A stretch of 39,429 nt of DNA from the NCBI RefSeq assembly GCF_000186865.1, contig NW_008705564.1, positions 2,594,952 through 2,634,380 of the forward strand, written 5' to 3'. Shown here one piece after another: positions 17,115 through 28,000 of the stretch (position 1 is its first letter; every line of letters starts with the position of its first letter). Both the position numbers and the translations under genes were made by a program. Source of the stretch: Aureococcus anophagefferens. Lineage: Eukaryota; Sar; Pelagophyceae; Pelagomonadales; Pelagomonadaceae. The notes below the pieces were generated by a model that was not told the origin of the DNA, did not search any database, and saw only the letters and a program-made list of their open reading frames with translations.

Positions 17115-20100
17115 TTAGAACAGGGAGTTCGACGACGCGTCGCGGGCCATGGAGCCCCAGCGCGTCGCCGTCGCCGCGGACGCGGACGACGTCCGCGCGA
17201 GCGTCCGCGGGAAGCGGGAGTCGTCGGTCTTCGAGGTCGCGTCGGCCGCGGGCAGGTCCGCGCGGGCCTCGCGGCTGTCCCGGGACCGCGCGCGCGCCTG
17301 CTGCAGCTTGAGCGCGTCCTTGAGCTCCGTGGGCACGGCCTCGACGTAGTCCCAGGCGATGGACGTGTTGTCCGGCTGCCAGGGCAGCGAGTCCTCGAGG
17401 GACGCCGAGTCGATGGACCCCTGGAAGTGGACGACGTCGCCGACGATGCGGGGCGGCGGCGGCTTCGCCCGCGGCTTCCGCCGCGGCGGCTCGTCGCGCG
17501 GCTCGTCGCCGCCGTCGTCGCGGCTCGCGACGCCCGGCCGCGGCTTCCGGCGCGGCGGCGGGCCCGGGACCGGCGAATTCGCGCGGGTGGCCTGCCCGCT
17601 GAGGCGGTGCCGCGCTTTTCCGTCGACGTCGCGCGTCCCGGACGGCCGCGGGGCCCGCGCGCCGCCGTCGCGCTTCATGAGCACGGCCCCGCGGTTGGTC
17701 TTCTTGGGCCGGCCGCTCTGGGACGCCTCGAAGCGCTCGAGGCGGTTCCGCGACTCGAGGCTGCGCAGCCGCGACGCGAACTGCTGCGTCGCCTCGTTGT
17801 TCCGGCTGTGGTAGTGCTCGAGCGCCGCGCGGTCCTCGACCAGCTCGGCGATGCGCTCCGCCGTGATGCCCGGCGCGCCGTCGCGGGGCCTGGGCAGGAA
17901 AAGGGTGATTCAACGTCGCTTCAACGTGGGTATTTCGCGCGCGCGCGTTCCAAAGAAAGACGTTCACGTTCGAGGCCGTTCCGAGAGATGATCACTCGTC
18001 CAAATATCAGCCAAAGCGAGTGGGAAACGACCGAGATATGAGCCTTTGAAGTTGGGAATTTCGCACCCTTTTCCTGCCCTGCGCGGGGCCTCGGGAAGCC
18101 GAAGGGGTCCGCGTCGTCGAAGGACGCGCGGCGCCGCCGCTCGAGGACGACCTTGTGGTGCGCGCGGAACTTGTCCGTCTCGCACGCGCAGGCGACGACG
18201 CCGCGGCAGTTCACGCAGGGCAGCTGGCGCGGCTTCACGGGCATGGTCTCGTCCTCGGAGCCGTAGTCCGTGTCGCTGGACACGTCGGACCAGCCGCCGC
18301 CCGTGAACCGCGACGCGCGCGGCCCGGAGTAGGCGCCGCGCTGTTCGCCGTCGCCGCGCATGCGGCTTGGTAATATGAGGTTCTTGAAGATGACCGTGGA
18401 CACGCGCTTCATCGCGCGCTTGAGCCGCATGCCCTCGAGGCGCTGCTTCATCCGCGCGACGTCGGCCTCCGACGGGCCCGTCGCCTCCGCCTCCGCCGCG
18501 ACCTCCTCCTCCACCTCCGCCGCCGCCTCCTCCTCTTCGACCTCCGCCACCTCGCTCTCGGCGTCGCTGACCTCGGGCGTCGGGTCCCGTATCATGGGAA
18601 AGGAGAAGGCCGGCAGGAACGTCGCCGGGTGCAGGATCGCGTCCTCGTCGATCATGAGGTCGAGCTCGGTCAGGTCGCACGTCGGCAGCGACCGCCGCAA
18701 CAACTCCGCCTCGAGCCGCTTCATTTTGAGTTTTTCTTTGGCCAAGGAAACGCGGTACAACGTCTGGAGCGTCGTCGCGCGCCGGTGCATCGCGCGCTCC
18801 TCCGCGGCGATGCGCTCCAGCTCCTCGTTGCGCAGCCGCTCCTCCTCCGCGGCCTCCTCGGCCCGCCGGTCCTCCTCCTCCTGGGCCTCGCGCTCCGCGA
18901 TCTCCGCGGCGGTCTCGGGCCGCGCGCCCGCGGCCTCGTCGAGGCTCGCCTCCTCCGCGGGCGGCGGGTAGAGCTTGGAGATGATCGTCCCCAGGAAGGA
19001 GTCGTACTCGTCGAGCGAGATCTTCTCCGTGAACTGGTCCGCGATCTGGAACCAGCAGGACGCGAAGCGGCCGTAGTCCAAAAACCCCATGCCCTGGTGG
19101 TCGATCTCCCAGTCCTCCAACGCGAGCTTCCGGTGCTCCTTGACGTCGATCTTGCCGCCGGGCGCGAGCTTCTCGGGCAACGACGCGAGCTCGAGCATGA
19201 CCGTGCAGATCTGGAAGTGCATGACGACGTACTCCTCGGGCTCGATGCGCCCGCTCAGGTCCGTGTCGATCTTCTTCCACAAAAAATTCAAATGCTTGCG
19301 GATGCAGGGCTCGAACTTGAGCGACTCGCGCTTCGCGAGGTTGCGTAGCGTGTAGAGCGGGTGGAACTTGGGCGCGATGCGCTTCGGGTCGTAGAGCCGC
19401 AGCAGCGCTTCTTTTAGGTCCAGCCTGTGTGGAATTCAAATCCTCAACCCGACTTCAATGTGAGCGTATGCGACAGTTTCGACGCAATTTCTTCGGCTGT
19501 GCTTCGAGAACTCGACGAGAGCAATCGATTCGTCCAAAAATCAGCCGAATCGACTTCGATTTGATCGAGCTAGAGAATTCTGAAGTTTGGTCAGGACCAC
19601 CCAAACCAGTGGTTGAATTCCACACAGGGTCCAGCAGGTGCAGCTTGTGGTCCTCGTAGGTGCAGGACACGCCGACGCGGTCCGGCCGCCCGACGAACTT
19701 GGCGAACTCGGCGAAGTCGACGGACCCGCCGCCGTCCTTGTCGAGCACGCCCAGCAGCCACCTGGGCGGGACGAGGGAGATGCGACGCCGCTTCGACGTG
19801 CGCGTGCCGCGTGCGCGTGCCGCGCGCGCGCGTTCCGGAAAAAGGCATCCACGCGTCGAGACCGCCCCGAGGGATGATCGCTCGTCCACAAATCGGCCGA
19901 AACGAGTCGAACGCGGCCGAGAGCGGAGCCCTTTGAAGTCGGGCGCGTCGCTCCGTGTTCCCGCCCCGGCGGCCACTCGACCTTCTTGTCGTCGACCTCC
20001 TCGCCGACGGACTTGAGCATGGACCGGAACTCGCTCCCGTCCAGCTCCCCGGACCCGTCCTCGTCGAAGCGGTGGAAGATGGTCAGCGCGCCGCGGTTCC

Positions 20101-20755
20101 GGCACAGGCTCTTGAGCTGGCGCTCGACCATCATCTCCAGCAGCCAGTTCTCCTCGACCGTCGCGCGCATGATGATCTCCTCGTAGCGGCTCGGGCGGAT
20201 CATGAGCCACTCGGGCGGGATGGGGTCGCCGGGGTCGCCGAGGCAGTGCGTCGTGCGGTGCGCGTAGAAGCCGTTGGACGCGAGGTGGTCCCGTTTCGTG
20301 GAATAGAGCGTGCTCCCGAAGAGCGTCGCGCGCCGTCCGGGCTCGTTGCGCGGCCAGCGCTGCCAGCGCTGGCCGAGGGCGTCCTGCTTGCGCCGCAGGT
20401 CGTACCAGACCTCGACCCACTCGCCGTCCTTGGGCTTGCGGTACGGCGCGCGCGTCGACGCCCGCTTCCGCGCGGACGCCTTCTTCTTCTTCTTCGCCGC
20501 TTCGTCGTCGTCGCCGCCGGCGTCGCCGTCCTTCTTGGCCATGCCCGCCATCATCGTCACCTTGCGCGTCGCCCGCCGCATCGTGCCCCGCGCCTTCTTC
20601 GACGCCGACGTCGACGCGCGCGACTCGCGGCCCCCGGCGACCGTGTTCCGCTTGCCGCCCGGCGCCGGCTTGGGCGTGCCGCCCTTCTTCCGCCCGCGCG
20701 ACGCATCGGACCCCACGGAGCCCTCGTCGTCGGCGACGGCCGGACCCACGGCCAT
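17115..20755 (-). CDS. Three-EF-hand protein of 1,004 residues, three introner introns
   Basis: Exons are 20755-19977, 19761-19636, 19424-18090 and 17889-17115. The first ATG is at 20755, in a GCC-ATG-GCC context. A basic, Lys-rich N-terminus (1-110) precedes a Trp-rich segment (EWVEVWYDLRRKQ; QRWQRWPRNEPGRR). EF-hand loops lie at 231-242 (DEDGSGELDGSE), 267-278 (DKDGGGSVDFAE) and 355-366 (DTDLSGRIEPEE); the second is completed only after splicing. A long Glu/Ala/Arg coiled coil follows, then acidic repeats, a CVNC...CAC cluster and a basic Ser/Pro-rich tail. All three introns are introners and each join is exact (VE-WLLGV, LHL-LDLKE, FPR-PRDGAPG). The calcium-binding role follows from the loops. 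A cytoskeletal or flagellar role is possible but unproven. The gene could be two genes if the third introner were not spliced; its precise frame restoration argues against that. Confidence 0.8.
17890..18081 (-). mobile_element. Family-2 introner, 192 nt
   Basis: Ends CTGGGCAGGAAAAGGGTG and the complement of CAGGGCAGGAAAAGGGTG. TSD CGCGGGGC lies at 17882-17889 and 18082-18089, perfect. Intron 17890-18089 on the minus strand is GC-AG, 200 nt. The element is the same length as, and in opposite orientation to, the copy at 4566. Confidence 0.92.
19425..19627 (+). mobile_element. Family-1 introner, 203 nt (reference orientation)
   Basis: Perfect inverted ends CTGTGTGGAATTCAA. TSD GGTCCAGC lies at 19417-19424 and 19628-19635, perfect. 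On the gene's strand the intron is 19425-19635 with donor GC (GCTGGACC) and acceptor CACAG, 211 nt. The EF-hand gene resumes as LLDLKEALL. Confidence 0.95.
19762..19968 (-). mobile_element. Family-2 introner, 207 nt, more diverged
   Basis: Ends CTGGGCGGGACGAGGGAG and the complement of CGGGGCGGGAACACGGAG. Flanking 8-mers GCAGCCAC (19754-19761) and GCGGCCAC (19969-19976) differ at one base. On the gene's strand the intron is GT-AG (GTGGCCGC...CCCAG), 215 nt. Confidence 0.88.
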
Positions 20756-20925
20756 GGCCCGACGGCTTCCGGGCGGGCCCGGGCAGCGTTGGCTCCTTGT
20801 GCGGGCCTCAGCAGCACGATAAAGCGGCCGCGCCAATGTTGCCCTCCTTGAAGATTGCGCGAATCGAGCCAGGCTGGACACACTGTTTCAGAGTGCCTTG
20901 CCGCAGTGTGCGCCGACGTCGACGC

Positions 20926-21003
20926 AGGTTCGGGACGAGTCGCGGAGCGCAACAACAGCCCAAGAGGTTCGGGACGAGTCGCGGAGCGCAACAACACCCC
21001 AAG
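20926..21003 (+). repeat. 39-bp tandem repeat, two copies
   Basis: The unit AGGTTCGGGACGAGTCGCGG... starts at 20926 and 20965, with one or two mismatches at the ends. It lies in the divergent space between the EF-hand gene and the gene at 21016, just upstream of the latter's ATG and in frame with it (13 codons per unit). Confidence 0.88.
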
Positions 21004-21015
21004 ACCGCGGCAAAC

Positions 21016-21948
21016 ATGACGCCGGAGCGCGCCGCGGCGCTGTCGACGCCGCCGCGGGACACGCGGTCCCTCGACGGGAGCAACTCCGGCCGGCGCGTCA
21101 CGGTCGTCGAGCCGCGCGAGACCGAGTCGCTCGACGGGTCGCGGAGCGGCGCGCGCTTCCGGCCGCGGTCCCTCGAGCACTCGCCGGCCGTCGACTCGCG
21201 GTCCCTCGACGACTCGCTCCGCGGCGGTCTCGACGCGTCGCGGCGCTCGCGGACGCCCGAGAGCTCGCTCGGGCGGTCGCCCGAGGGCCGGAGCCGCGCG
21301 CTCGACGGCGCGGCGCGCAAGTCGCCGCAGCCGGCGCTGCCGGGCTTCCTCGCGATCGTCTCCGAGTTCTGCGACCGCCTCGTCGCGGACGTCGCCGGCT
21401 CGCGGGACGTCGTCTACGCGTTCCGCGACGGCGTCGAGGCGCGCGCCGCGGCGGCCGACGCCGAGCGGCAGTGCGGCGCCGGCGCCGTCGGCGACGCGCT
21501 CGCCGCGGCGTCGGCCGCGAGCCGCGCGGTGCTCGAGGCGGACCACGCGCGGCTCGCGCGCGACAAGGCGCGGCTCGAGCACGAGGTCCTGGGCCTGCGG
21601 CAGGCGCTGGCGGCGCGCGCGGCCGTGCCGCGGTCCATGTCGCGCGCGGCCGCGTCCTTCGAGCGGCTCCGGGACCTCTTCGACAGCCTGCGGTCGAACC
21701 GCGCCGAAGCGAGGGATTTCGAGTCGCCCATGTGGTCCCGGAACTCGCGCGACCGGAGCCTGACGTCCTCGCCGTGCCAGGCGCCCTGGCGCGCCCACGG
21801 CGGCGGCGGCGGCGCGCCGCCGCGGCGCCGCGGCGCGCCCGCGGCGTGCTGCGGCCTCTGGGACGCGATGTTGCCCCGGAGCGAGTCGCCGCCCTACGAC
21901 CTCCGGCGGGAGTCGGCCCGGTCGCCGAGCCCCTTCGACCTGCGCTAA
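21016..21948 (+). CDS. Unrecognised Ser/Arg-rich protein with short coiled coil
   Basis: A 310-residue frame from ATG 21016 (AAACATGAC). The N-terminal third repeats a motif of the form (R/E)SLDGSxSGxR four times, variably (RSLDGSNSGRR, ESLDGSRSGAR, RSLEHS, RSLDDSLRGG). A compact middle follows (LPGFLAIVSEFCDRLVADVAGSRDVVYAFRDG), then an Ala/Arg/Leu coiled coil (about 170-200) and a Ser/Pro/Arg-rich tail (PPYDLRRESARSPSPFDLR). No known domain. The repeated Ser-Asp/Arg motifs look like phosphorylation substrates. The frame stays open upstream through the 39-bp repeats to an ATG near 20836, so a longer form is possible. The stop lies 63 bases from that of the dynein gene. Confidence 0.6.
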   Translation: MTPERAAALSTPPRDTRSLDGSNSGRRVTVVEPRETESLDGSRSGARFRPRSLEHSPAVDSRSLDDSLRGGLDASRRSRTPESSLGRSPEGRSRALDGAARKSPQPALPGFLAIVSEFCDRLVADVAGSRDVVYAFRDGVEARAAAADAERQCGAGAVGDALAAASAASRAVLEADHARLARDKARLEHEVLGLRQALAARAAVPRSMSRAAASFERLRDLFDSLRSNRAEARDFESPMWSRNSRDRSLTSSPCQAPWRAHGGGGGAPPRRRGAPAACCGLWDAMLPRSESPPYDLRRESARSPSPFDLR

Positions 21949-22011
21949 AATGGAGAAGCCACCTTACGACGGGGGCCGGGCGCGAACGGGAAGATCGCGG
22001 CGCGGCGGCCC

Positions 22012-25000
22012 CTAGGTCGTCAGCTCGAGGATGAGCGCGACGCCCGCGAGGACCCAGCGGCCGAAGGGGCTCTTCGTGCGGAGGTTGGCGCAGTAGACGA
22101 AGGTGGGCCCGCGCTGCTCCGTCTTGTAGACGGGGCAGTTGTACATGCCCGTGAAGTCGGCCTTATCGACGGCGAGGCCCTTGACGGACATGACGGGCAT
22201 CGCGCAGAACATCTCCTTGGGCTTGGAGCGGTCGATGACGGCGTTGGACACGTCCCAGCGCGCGCCCTGCATGTTGAGGCCCCCGATGTAGGCGCCCTCG
22301 CGGCTCACGGCCTCGACCTTGTCGAACGTCGCGTAGCGCGTCACGTCGGAGAACGACACCAACTTGTCGAGCTCCCACTGGTTCTTCTGCGCCGCGACCT
22401 GGTTCACGGCCGTGAGGAAGGACTGGGGGTTGACCAGATAAGAGAGGAAGGTGCACTTGGGGATCTCCGCGGGGTTGTTGCTCCAGTCCTCCAATTGCGT
22501 GAGCCGCGCCATGAAGTTCGTGAGCCAGCCGCTCAGCGCCTTCCGCGACGGCCAACTGAACTTGACCCACTTGCCGGGCACCGTGTCCATGTAGAGCGAG
22601 TTCATGACGGCCTCCATGGCGTCGGACATCGTGAGCTCGCCCTTGAAGCCGAGCGCGAGCTCCTTCAAGGATCGGACGATCTCGCCCAATAACTTGTTCA
22701 TGACCTCCATCTCCTGGAGGAACACGTTCTGGTAGGGCCCCTTCTCGTCCAGCGACGCGCTCAGGTCGTCCACATCGAAGCGCTTCTCGCCGAAGCGGTC
22801 CATGATGTCGTCGAGCTTCGCGTTCGCCATCTCCGTCGGCGACATCGCGCCCTCCGAGTCGCCGCCGGCCGTCCGCGGCTGGAGCTCGACGAGCGTGCGG
22901 AACATGACCTCGGACTGGGTCGTCCTAAAATCGATCTCCGCGTTGGGGTGCAGCCCGAAGGCCACGGGCGTGTCCGTCGTCAGCGTGACGTCGATGTGCT
23001 CCAAATACTTCTCGTACGACGTCGGCGCGGGGCACATGAACGACGTGCCCTTCTCGTCCTCGGCGTAGGGGTACATCTCCGCCTCGTCCAGGAGCTCGTC
23101 CTTCATGAAGAAGTCGAGGTACGTGCCGCAGAGCAGCCGGTCGAAGTCGTTGACGATGTGGCCGCCGTACATGATCTCGCCGAAGAGGTACTTGAGGTCC
23201 TGCCAGGGGATCTTGCCGCCGCCGCTGTTCTCCATGTAGTTCGACAGGATCACGGCGGAGTCCCGCAGGTCGCCGATGGCGAACGGGTACATCATGTTGA
23301 AGCCCATGGGCCCGTACATCTTCCGCTCCATCATGACCGCGTGGAAATGGCACAAACCAAAAAGAATAGACTTCGTCTTCGAGTCCATCTCCTCGAAGGC
23401 CTCGCGGGAGAAGAAGCAGAAGGCGCGCTTCAGGTTCGCCTTGAGCCCCCCCGGCGGCTCGTTCGTGAGCTTGATGCACCGGTTCAGGACGCCGATGGGG
23501 ATGCCCTTCGACGGGTCGCTGGACAGGAACAGCCGGAAATTCTGGTGCGACGCGTCGCCGAAGGAATCCAGCTTCTTCTCCAGCTCCAACAACCACCGCG
23601 GCATCAAATGGATGTTGTTCAGGATGACCCAGGACCCGTTCCGGTGCGCGGACTCCAGGTACGACATCGCGATCTTGTCCTGGCCCTGGCCCATGGACAC
23701 GTTGAAGTAGGACGTGCCCGCCTCGAAGCCGTTCTCCAACGCGATCACGTCTAAATCCGCGACGACGTTCGCGCCGGGCGAGAGGATGAAGTAGATGGGC
23801 GTCTGCGGCGTCGAGTCCGCGAACGACTGCCGCAAAATCTCCACGGAATTCAGCGAGTTGTCGCAGTCCACGTAGCCGTTGCCCCCGGGCAGCGTGCCCC
23901 GGATGAACCGCGACAGCGACGCGATCATGCGGTCCGGCCGCAGCGACCTGACCACCAGCATCTTCCGGAACGCCTTGTCCGGCCGGTCCAGCTGCGCCCA
24001 GTCGAGCGGCAGCTTCTCGGACTCGGGCGAGATGTGGTTGTACCACTCGCGGAAGCGCGGGGCTGCTTCTACTAAATCGCTGGGCAGCTTGCCGAACTCC
24101 TCGAGCTCCGCCAGCGCCTGGCACGAGTCCCACGCGGACGTCGGCAGCCACGCGATCAGCGGGTTCTCCTCGCCCGTCTTCCGCGGGCCCCGCAGCAGGA
24201 ACTGGAACTGGATCTCGTCCACCAAATTGTCCTCGCCGAGCGTGCCCCGCTTCATCAGGTTGAAGGTCAGCGTCGACAGGAAGATGAGCTTGTGGCGCTC
24301 GAAGAGGCCCCGCGCGACCCACGTGTAGATCGTGAGCCGGAGCGACGTCACCAAATTGTTCACTCTATCTTCCACCTTCTCCGCGGGCACGGCCTTGGAG
24401 ATGGACTTGAGGAAAAAAGTAACAAAAGAGTCCAGCGAGTACTGGTACATGTGGTCGATGGCGCAGAGCTTCGTGAGCAGGAAGTAGAGCATCGCGCCCT
24501 CGGACGCCTCCTTGCGGTAGACCTCGCGCGCGATGTTGATGGAGTCGCGCGCCTTCTTGCCCGCCTCCAGCGCCGTCTCGATCTCCTTGGACGTCTTTTT
24601 TGTAGATTCTAAACCTTCGATGAGGGGCACGTCGCTGAGGATGTCGTCGGGCGCGTTCGCGAGGCGCTCGAGCAGGTCGTTCTCGAGCTCGTGGAGCTGG
24701 AGCTTGAACTTGCAGGCCTCGTCCGTGAGCCGCTGGGTCTCTTCCTCCAGGTCCGGGCGCTCGACGCCGACGACCTTGGCCAACAATTGGTCCTCCAAGC
24801 CGCGCTCCGTCGCGATGAAGTTGATGAGTGTGCACTGCGCGGCGATCTCGGGCTTGTAGTGCGGGTTCGCGAGCTTCGTCTGCATGTAGAGCGTGAACGC
24901 CGGGTCGTAGGAGATCTCCTCGCCGCCGAACTTGATGTAGAGCGACGAGCCCTTCTTGTAGATCGCGCGCGAGAGCACGGGGTCGAGCGTCGCGTCGATG

Positions 25001-28000
25001 TCCTCGCCCAGATTCTCGATGATGACGGCCATGCCGTCGGAGATGCCCGTGCGCATGGACCGGATCCAGTTCTTCTGGGTCATGAGGCAGGGCACGTAGC
25101 CGTCCTTCTCCTGCTTGGACTTGAGCCACTTGATGCCCTGGACCTGCGGGTCGATGATCAGGGGCCACCGCTTGCACATGAGGATGATGGCGCCGTTCTC
25201 GATGGAGATGCGGTCCTCGGGCAGGCCCTGGGACACCATGCGGGACGTGTCGCTCTCCGTGATGAGGATGCTCAAAGGGTCGATGGTCTCGGACATGGGC
25301 ACGGCCTGCTCCCGCAAATCCGTCAACCAGACGTTCTGCCAGAGCTCCTCGCGGTTCGCCTGGTCGAAGGCGCCGACGTAGCTGACGAAGCCCGCGGCGA
25401 TCATGCAGTCGCCGACGAGCGCCGTCGTCGAGTGCTTGAGGTGCTCGATCTCGTTGCCCCACCGCGTGTTCTCGGACGAGAGGCCGCTCACGAGACGCTC
25501 CGCCAGTCCTAAACGGTCGAGGCACGCCTCGGCCTGGGCCTCGACGGCGGCCTTCTCCTCCGTCGCCGCCTCGAACTTGTCCTGGAGCTTCTGGAGCTCC
25601 GCCTCGACGGCCGCGACCTTGCCCTCGGCCGTCGCGAGCGCGCTGTCCGCCGCGGCCTTGGACTCGTTCGCGGCCTCGAGGGCGTCCATCAAAGGCTTCA
25701 CCTTGACGTAGATGCGGTTGAACCCGTAGATGTTGACGACCCAGGTGCACAAGTTCGCCGCGGCCGCGGACTTACTTCGCATGTTGTCGGGCGTGAAGTC
25801 CGGGTCGAGCGTGAAGACCTCGACCTTCTTGACCTCGTCCTCGGGGATCGTGCGGCCGTCGTAGGCCTTGAGCGAGTTCTTGAACTGGTCGACGTTGGCC
25901 ATCATCTTCTTCGCGCGGTCCCACTTGAGCATGTTCCGGTACTCGTGCTCCAGCAAAATGAGGCACGCGGCCGTGACCTTCTCGACGCCCGCCGGCGGCT
26001 TCGGCAGCGATTTCAGCTCCGTGAGCATGGACTTGTCGAGGCACTCGACGGCGTCGGCGGCCGCGCGCATGGCCGGCTCCGCCTCCGCGAGCTCGCCCTC
26101 GGCGGACGTCTTGATCTCGAGCGCGGAGTCGGACGCGGCCGTCGCCTTCTCCTTCTCGACGTTCGCCAGCTCCTTCTCCTTCTCCGCCGCCGCGCGACTC
26201 ACGCCCATCTCCTTGAGCAGCTCGTCCGTCGCGAGCTTCTTCTCCTCGACGGTGACCATCGTCCGCTTCAGGTCGATCTGGAGCTCGTCGACGTCCGCGG
26301 ACGTCTTCTTCAGCGTCGACAGGCCCACGTCCAACCGGTCGATCTGGCGCTGGACCTCCGTGCGCTTCTCCTGGAAGATGTACTTGTAGAAGCCGATCAA
26401 TTCCAAAAAGGACTTGGGCGTCACGTAGTTGTAGCGCCGCTGCGTCTTCTTGTAGTTCTCCGACGCCGTCGTCACGGTGAGGTGCTCCTTGGCCATGTGG
26501 AGCGCGAGCTTGCCCATGAGCTCCGGCGGGTCGAACTCGATGTCGGCTAAAAAGCGGTTCGCCACGGACACGAGCGCCTGGTGGGGCCAGGGGTGGAAGA
26601 AGTCGATGGCCGTGCAGTTGATCAAACCCGGGAAGCGGCGCGCGCGAATCCTAAAGACGTCGCCGACGGGCGAGAAGGCCAGCACCAATTTAAAGCGCTG
26701 GCGGAACTTCTGAATGAGATAAGCCTTGCTGTCGTCCGGGTCGTCGGGGTTGAGCAGCGGCGCGTTCGCCTTCATCTCGTTCCGGAGCGAGTGACGATCT
26801 GCGTGTCCGTCAATAGAAAAACCGTCGGCGTGTCCTTGGCGCACGTCAGCGTGTAAAAGTTCTTGATGTCCTCCTTCAGGTCCGCCACGGAATAAGCACC
26901 GGTAACGGCGAGCTGCCGCGTCTCGTAGCCGCAGATGAACGCCGCGAGCTTCGACAGGGACTGCTTGCCGCTGCCGCCGACGCCGATGAGCATCGCGTTG
27001 CCCGCCGGGTTGGCGATGATGCGCGCGATGCGCGAGATGTGGCGCATGGCGTCGTCGAAGAGCACGAGGTCCATCATGGCGTTGGACTCGTTGTACTCGA
27101 TCAGCTTCGCGTCCAGCACGTGCTTGAGCTGCTCCATGGACTCGATGGGCCGGTACGCGCCGTCGGGCTCCTTCGCGGTGAACGTCGTGAAGATGCAGGG
27201 CACGGGCTCCTCCAGCAACACGTCCTCGGCGACGCCCAGGGCCTTCAGCTCGCCCTTGAAGACCTCGGCGATCATGTCGTTCATGACCTGGACTTCTTCT
27301 GTTGTCACTAAACGGTCGGACATCACCCGGCGGCACTCGTGCGCCCAGAGCTTCGTGACGTCCGTCGCGGTGCCGTAGTACTGGGGCTTGGCGAGGCACA
27401 CGTTCTGGAAGATGTTCGACATCTCGCGCATGGTCCAGAAGTAGGTAAAACGGATGGACGTCGGGAGGAACTTCGTCGCGACCTTGTCGACGAACTTGAT
27501 CGCCGCGGTGACGATCGCGGCCGACGATCCCGCGGCGCCGCTCTCGAAGGACGACAGGTGGCCGGAGAAGATCTGCTCGTAGATGGTCTGGAGGTCGTCG
27601 GTCGACGGCATGGAGCAGGAGAACGTCGCGAAGTGGATCTGGCACCGCTCGCAGATCTCGAACGAGCCCGCCGTCGGGTTCATCGCCGTGATGAACTGGA
27701 CGTCGACGATCTCCTTGCGGAACCCCAAATCGGCGCGGTCGAAGATCGTGCCGTGCTGCATCTGCTGCGTCAGGAGCGCGATCGAGTTCTGCGTGCCGTA
27801 CGTCTCGAGGTACGGTAAATTGAGATCGTCGATGAAGTAGATGAGCCGCTTCGTCGCGGGGGGGCCGAACATGCGGCCCGCGCGCTTGTCGATGGGCAGC
27901 TCCAGGTCCACCTGGAGCTTGGCGCTGTCCGTGTAGTAGGACATGACGATGTTGTAGGACAGGATGCCGTCCGCGTCCTTGTCGAGGCCGCTCAGGTACT

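Noticed and set aside
17964..19439. A 491-codon frame through the large EF-hand gene
   Set aside because: It arises if the element-internal GT is used as donor at the 19425 introner. It reads as Arg/Ala/Gly noise, while the alternative frame has EF-hands.
22012..27645. Extension of the dynein C-terminal frame upstream of 26790
   Set aside because: Upstream of the break that frame lacks dynein similarity; the real coding frame there is the one containing AAA1-AAA4.
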